Shown: positions 5,115-5,470 of the stretch, piece by piece
Layout: each line of letters opens with the position of its first letter
Position numbering within the stretch: the stretch's first letter is position 1
Assembly: GCA_036563895.1 (NCBI GenBank)
Contig: DATCLN010000141.1
Span: forward strand, 1-5,470
Source: ZCTH02-B3 sp036563895
GTDB lineage: Bacteria > Bacillota > Bacilli > Paenibacillales > Paenibacillaceae
DNA: 5,470 nucleotides
Direction of reading: 5' to 3'
Made by a program: the position numbers and the translations under genes
Notes under the pieces: generated by a model
Databases searched by the model: none
Told to the model about the DNA's origin: nothing
What the model saw: the letters and a program-made list of their open reading frames with translations, nothing else

Positions 5115-5470
5115 ATGAACGAACGGTCCGAAATAAAACAAGCCGTCAACCGCTTAAGCGGCGAAGAAATGAAGTCCTGCCTCGGATTGGCGTTGGAGCA
5201 TATCCGGCGGCTGAAAGAAGGGAAGGAACAAGGCAAACCGGCTGATGACGCCATCTGCGGATTGATCGGGCTTTACGACCGGTTGACGGCGGCGGACAAC
5301 GAGGAAAGAACCCGGTGGGATCCCGCCCCCGGCTGCACCCATGTCCATGTCGTCACGGGCGAATCCTTTTCGGGCGGCATGAGGCTGGCGCTCCGGGAGC
5401 TCGGCCTGTCAGACGCCCACAAACTGATCACGATCCGGGACAATTTCGCCATCGGTCCCATCGGCCGTCT
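5115..5470 (+). CDS. DUF1835 domain protein, N-terminal part (runs off right edge)
   Basis: The frame is open to the window end and 118 residues are visible from ATG 5115. The first 70 residues are polar and predicted helical (EIKQAVNRLSGEEMKSCLGL, then ALEHIRRLKEGKEQGK), without a signal peptide, so the protein is probably cytosolic. From residue 76 the start of a DUF1835 domain is recognisable: THVHVVTGESFSGGMRLAL, followed by ITIRDNFAIGPIG, matching the family's opening β-strand/glycine-rich loop and its SxGPI-like motif. The biochemical function of the family is not established. ATG 5103, four codons upstream, is the alternative start. ATG 5115 has AAGGA eleven bases before it, while 5103 has purines running directly into the start. 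It is separated from the oxidase by about 150 bases with its own possible promoter, so it is probably not part of the exporter/oxidase operon. Confidence 0.8.
   Translation, partial: MNERSEIKQAVNRLSGEEMKSCLGLALEHIRRLKEGKEQGKPADDAICGLIGLYDRLTAADNEERTRWDPAPGCTHVHVVTGESFSGGMRLALRELGLSDAHKLITIRDNFAIGPIGR

Noticed and set aside
5000..5245. An 81-codon plus-strand frame starting at ATG 5000.
   Set aside because: It overlaps the DUF1835 gene in another frame, lacks a ribosome binding site, and its product has no recognisable feature.

Overview
The window reads like a GC-rich Gram-positive chromosome, most likely a member of the Paenibacillaceae or a related high-GC Bacillota. Supporting signs are strong AGGAGG-type ribosome binding sites, GTG as well as ATG starts, third codon positions dominated by G/C, and a DUF1835-type protein, a family common in Bacilli. 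The lineage is inferred from style and family content, not from a marker gene.

Layout. Bases 1-852 are a minus-strand two-component system: an OmpR/PhoB-family response regulator followed, with a 4-base GTGA overlap, by the N-terminus of a sensor kinase that runs off the left edge. Bases 853-988 are a divergent intergenic region. It holds a good minus-strand promoter candidate, a 10-base palindrome in that promoter's spacer, and a tandem 11-base direct repeat of the spacing used by OmpR/PhoB-family regulators. Bases 989-4963 are a plus-strand run of three genes: a DrrA-like ABC ATPase, its DrrB-like ABC-2 permease (ATGA overlap), and, 40 bases on, a 702-residue protein that fuses a six-helix membrane domain to a complete three-domain multicopper oxidase. 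Bases 4964-5114 are a non-coding stretch with a palindromic AT-rich segment and three short hairpins. From about 5115 a DUF1835-family gene runs off the right edge.

How it may work together. The likeliest reading is a stress or detoxification locus. The divergent kinase/regulator pair would sense an envelope or chemical signal and control, through the shared intergenic region, a drug-type ABC exporter co-transcribed with a membrane-anchored, outward-facing copper oxidase. The exporter could move a hydrophobic or phenolic compound that the oxidase then oxidises outside the cell, or the oxidase could serve copper/metal tolerance independently. The gene order is seen directly; the shared regulation and substrate coupling are inference. 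The DUF1835 gene has its own leader and is probably unrelated.
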